A stretch of DNA of 8,503 bases, taken from Oscillospiraceae bacterium (GTDB lineage Bacteria; Bacillota_A; Clostridia; Oscillospirales; CAG-272). Every line of letters starts with the position of its first letter. Position 1 is the stretch's first letter. The DNA lies in NCBI GenBank assembly GCA_015064195.1, contig SVSO01000122.1, forward strand, positions 1 through 8,503, read 5' to 3'. The translations under genes and the position numbers were made by a program. Below are positions 6,615 through 8,503 of this stretch, in pieces. Below the pieces are notes generated by a model, which saw nothing but the letters and a program-made list of their open reading frames with translations, did not search any database and was not told the DNA's origin.

Positions 6615-7160
6615 ATGCTTCAGCGAAATTTTTCAAGCTATGAGCCCATCGAAAGCCTGCCTATCCGGCTGTTCGGTGTGGTGAAGGAATCCATCGTGGA
6701 CGGCCCGAAGCTGCGGTATGTGGTATTTGTGCAGGGATGCCCCCACAAATGCGCGGGCTGTCACAATCCCGCATCCCATGCATACGGCGGCGGAAAGCTG
6801 ACGACCACGGACAAAATCTGGGCGGATATTGCCAAAAATCCGCTGATCAAAGGCATCACCTTCAGCGGCGGCGAGCCGTTTCTGTGGGGGCATGAGCTGG
6901 CGGTCATCGCAAAAAAAGCGGTGGAGCGCGGCATGGATATCATGACCTACTCCGGCTTCACATATGAGCATCTCTTAAAAAAAGCGGAGACAGAGCCGTC
7001 GGTGCATGAGCTGCTGTCGGTCACAAACTATCTCGTGGACGGCCGTTTTAACGAAGCCGAGCGGGATTTGAATCTGCGATTCCGCGGAAGCCGCAATCAG
7101 CGGATTCTTGATGTGACGTGCTATCCGAATAAGAAGGATGCGGCGGAGATTGAGTTGTAA
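6615..7160 (+). CDS. nrdG: NrdG-like radical SAM activating enzyme
   Basis: A 181-residue radical SAM protein of the anaerobic ribonucleotide-reductase activase type. It uses a [4Fe-4S] cluster and S-adenosylmethionine to install the glycyl radical on NrdD, enabling dNTP synthesis without oxygen. Motifs: the cluster ligands C42-xxx-C46-xx-C49 in VQGCPHKCAGCHNP, the SAM-binding FSGGEPF (83-89), TYSGFTYE, and the NrdG-type end VDGRFNEAERDLNLRFRGS followed by NQRILDV. Length is slightly above the usual 150-170 because of an N-terminal extension of about 15 residues. The ATG follows the upstream stop with no gap and has no clear Shine-Dalgarno sequence, so translation is probably coupled to the 91-aa gene. 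No nrdD lies on either side within the window, which is unusual. It could instead activate another glycyl-radical enzyme, but the NrdG-type C-terminal motifs favour NrdD. Confidence 0.9.
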   Translation: MLQRNFSSYEPIESLPIRLFGVVKESIVDGPKLRYVVFVQGCPHKCAGCHNPASHAYGGGKLTTTDKIWADIAKNPLIKGITFSGGEPFLWGHELAVIAKKAVERGMDIMTYSGFTYEHLLKKAETEPSVHELLSVTNYLVDGRFNEAERDLNLRFRGSRNQRILDVTCYPNKKDAAEIEL

Positions 7161-7180
7161 ATAATGAATAATGAATAATT
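7161..7180 (+). repeat. Heptamer tandem repeat (ataatga)
   Basis: ataatga at 7161-7167 is repeated exactly at 7168-7174 and followed by a partial third copy, ataatt (7175-7180). It begins directly after the nrdG stop codon and could mark the border of an inserted element or a slippage-prone spacer. Confidence 0.8.
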
Positions 7181-7188
7181 GTGGTTGA

Positions 7189-7207
7189 TTTTCGCCCGTG
7201 GCGAAAA
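7189..7207. other. Hairpin without a T-tract downstream of nrdG
   Basis: ttttcgcc (7189-7196) and ggcgaaaa (7200-7207) form an 8-bp perfect stem with a 3-nt loop. The following bases (catcattg) do not form a T-run, so it is not a canonical intrinsic terminator. It may still protect the 3' end of the cluster's mRNA or be part of the repeat element. Confidence 0.7.
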
Positions 7208-7213
7208 CATCAT

Positions 7214-7252
7214 TGAAACGGACCGTCGAGGACGCCGGTCCCTACAGTTTCA
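7214..7252. repeat. Imperfect palindrome
   Basis: The outer arms tgaaac (7214-7219) and gtttca (7247-7252) and the inner arms ggaccg (7220-7225) and cggtcc (7236-7241) are contiguous on the left and interrupted by a 5-nt bulge on the right. Such bulged palindromes are typical of small dispersed intergenic repeats; only one copy is visible here. Confidence 0.6.
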
Positions 7253-7312
7253 TTTTTGCGGCAAAACGATTCCCAAGCGCACAATGTTCGCACTAACAAA
7301 ACAAACAATTTC

Positions 7313-7373
7313 GCAGAGACAGTTGCCGGGGTAGGGGACCCGGCTGGGGCTGTAGCCAGTTCGCGCAGAGACA
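7313..7373. repeat. Direct repeat flanking a GC-rich hairpin
   Basis: gcagagaca occurs at 7313-7321 and 7365-7373. Between the copies, gccggg (7325-7330) pairs with cccggc (7339-7344), and ctgg (7344-7347) could pair with ccag (7356-7359). The arrangement of short direct repeats around a structured core could be a mobile-element footprint or an RNA structure. The 9-bp repeat could also be chance. Confidence 0.5.
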
Positions 7374-7415
7374 AACGGCCTGTTAGCGATAGCGTTGAAT
7401 AAAGCTTTTTGCGGA

Positions 7416-7433
7416 GCTTTTTCTCGAAAAAGC
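7416..7433. other. A/T-stem hairpin upstream of purM
   Basis: gcttttt (7416-7422) and aaaaagc (7427-7433) form a 7-bp stem with a ctcg loop. The octamer agcttttt also occurs at 7403-7410, so the left arm exists in two copies 12 bp apart. No T-run follows. It lies about 55 nt before the purM start and may be part of its leader. Confidence 0.55.
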
Positions 7434-7489
7434 GACCGTATCCCCTAAAACAAACTAATCAGAATCACAAACCCAAGGAGGAAAAAACA

Positions 7490-8503
7490 ATGTCAAACGC
7501 ATATATGTCACGCGGTGTGTCCGCAACGAAGGATGAGGTGCACAGCGCCATTTCCAAGCAGGATAAGGGCGAGTTTGCTGGCGCATTCTGCAAAATTATT
7601 CCCGATCCCTGCGGCGATCCCGACTACTGTGCGGCGATGCACGCGGACGGCGCGGGAACAAAATCTTCTCTCGCTTACATCAAGTATAAGGAAACCGGCG
7701 ATATTTCCGCACTGTATAATATCGCGCAGGATTCGGTGGTCATGAATCTGGATGACCTGCTCTGCATCGGCGCAACGGACGGATTCGTGCTGTCCAATAC
7801 CATCGGTAGAAATGCGCATCGCGTGGGCGGCGAGGCAATCAAAGCGGTCATCGATGGTTATACCGACTTCTGCGAAATGCTCCGTTCCTACGGAGTGGGC
7901 ATCATCATGTCCGGCGGCGAAACGGCGGATGTGGGCGATCTCGTCAATACCCTCATCGTCGATTCCACTTTCTTTGTCAGAATGAAGCGGAGCGATGTCA
8001 TCGACTGCGATAACATCAAGCCCGGCGATGTCATTGTCGGTCTCGCTTCCTTCGGTAAAGCTGCATACGAAAAAGCATATAACGCCGGCATGGGCAGTAA
8101 TGGTCTCACCGCCGCACGTCACCTCATGCTCTCCCACGAGTATGCGGCAAAATATCCGGAAACTTACTCCAATACCATCGATGAGTCCAAGGTCTACTGC
8201 GGAAGCTACGGCGTGAATGATATTCTCCCCGGCACGGACGTGACCGTGGTGGATGCAGTCCTTTCGCCTACCCGTACCTATGCGCCCATCATCAAGGAAA
8301 TCCTCGATACCAAGCGCGAGGCGGTTCACGGCATGATTCACTGCACCGGCGGCGGTCAGGCAAAATGTAAGAATTTCGGCAACGGCATCCATTATATCAA
8401 GGATAACCTGTTCGATACCCCGCCGCTCTTCCGTGAGATCCGCAAGAATGCGGACATCGGCGACCGCGAGATGTATCAGGTGTTCAATATGGGCCACCGG
8501 ATG
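7490..8503 (+). CDS. purM: Phosphoribosylformylglycinamidine cyclo-ligase (AIR synthetase), N-terminal 338 residues
   Basis: PurM catalyses the ATP-dependent ring closure of formylglycinamidine ribonucleotide to aminoimidazole ribonucleotide, the fifth step of purine synthesis, in the cytoplasm as a dimer. The reading frame MSNAYMSRGVSATKDEVHSA is open to the right edge and the gene continues beyond it. Family marks: HADGAGTKSSLAY (51-63, nucleotide-binding), NLDDLLCIGATD (86-97), MSGGETADVGDLV (140-152), PGDVIVGL (178-185), GMGSNGLTAARH (200-211) and SPTRTYAP near residue 265. This is the long form of about 390 residues seen in Bacteroidetes and many Clostridia, so roughly 50 residues are missing. 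The start at 7490 has aaggagg (7475-7481) with 8 nt spacing. No other pur gene is visible; the gene downstream is unknown. Confidence 0.95.
   Translation, partial: MSNAYMSRGVSATKDEVHSAISKQDKGEFAGAFCKIIPDPCGDPDYCAAMHADGAGTKSSLAYIKYKETGDISALYNIAQDSVVMNLDDLLCIGATDGFVLSNTIGRNAHRVGGEAIKAVIDGYTDFCEMLRSYGVGIIMSGGETADVGDLVNTLIVDSTFFVRMKRSDVIDCDNIKPGDVIVGLASFGKAAYEKAYNAGMGSNGLTAARHLMLSHEYAAKYPETYSNTIDESKVYCGSYGVNDILPGTDVTVVDAVLSPTRTYAPIIKEILDTKREAVHGMIHCTGGGQAKCKNFGNGIHYIKDNLFDTPPLFREIRKNADIGDREMYQVFNMGHRM

Larger units (their letters stand above)
7161..7489 (+). other. 329-bp non-coding, repeat- and hairpin-rich stretch between nrdG and purM
   Basis: No plausible gene is seen here. The stretch holds a heptamer tandem repeat (7161-7180), a strong hairpin (7189-7207), an imperfect palindrome (7214-7252), a 9-bp direct repeat flanking a GC-rich hairpin (7313-7373), and an A/T hairpin (7416-7433). 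An A-rich leader then leads to the purM ribosome binding site. The base composition is patchy, with a GC-rich island (7321-7360) between AT-rich ends. It looks like one or more dispersed, non-autonomous elements, possibly with an unrecognised RNA or the purM 5' leader. I found no convincing promoter and no purine riboswitch core. Confidence 0.5.

Noticed and set aside
7189..7207. Hairpin as an intrinsic terminator for the nrdG cluster
   Set aside because: No T-run follows the stem on either strand, so I list it only as a hairpin.
7370..7489. Purine riboswitch ahead of purM
   Set aside because: I could not find the conserved three-way-junction core sequences. The hairpins there are short A/T or unrelated stems.
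7508..8497. Minus-strand open frame of 329 codons
   Set aside because: Antisense to purM, which is unambiguous. Codon-position bias in the real gene creates the open antisense frame.

Overview
The window looks like chromosomal DNA of a Gram-positive gut-type clostridium (Oscillospirales/Ruminococcaceae-like). This is inferred from the strong AGGAGG-type ribosome binding sites, a TTG start, moderately GC-rich genes separated by AT-rich promoters, a BlaI/BlaR1-type regulator pair, and a MetA and PurM of the kinds common in Clostridia. It cannot be proven from sequence alone. No tRNA, rRNA, CRISPR array, transposase or phage gene is visible.

Layout. (1) 1-1637, plus strand: the C-terminal end of a BlaI/MecI-family repressor overlaps by 4 bp a BlaR1-like M56 membrane protein. 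The penicillin-sensing domain expected in BlaR1 is absent; in its place is an extracellular M23 (LytM-type) peptidase domain. The M56 zinc motif is altered (HExxY instead of HExxH), while the M23 metal site looks complete. (2) A hairpin at 1643-1674 separates this pair from two convergent minus-strand genes: a 142-aa helical protein of unknown function (1677-2105) and metA (2176-3093), a homoserine O-acyltransferase predicted to use acetyl-CoA. A clear intrinsic terminator lies between these two genes, directly against the ribosome binding site of the small gene. (3) 3094-3277 is a compact divergent promoter region with two near-consensus promoters, both with 17-bp spacers and TGn extended -10 elements, one for metA and one for the plus-strand cluster. 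(4) 3278-7160, plus strand: three tightly packed genes. They encode a 1022-aa exported, C-terminally membrane-anchored multidomain protein with a glycosidase-like (DUF5722-like) central region, a 91-aa three-helix membrane protein, and an NrdG-like radical SAM activase with no nrdD beside it. (5) 7161-7489 is a 329-bp gene-free stretch rich in short repeats and hairpins, possibly a dispersed non-coding element. (6) 7490 to the right edge: the start of purM, of the long form seen in Bacteroidetes and Clostridia.

The genes do not form one pathway. MetA (methionine) and PurM (purines) are housekeeping. The two parts most worth a second look are the M56-M23 chimera with its BlaI partner, and the unit joining a large surface protein, a small membrane protein and an orphan NrdG-like enzyme.
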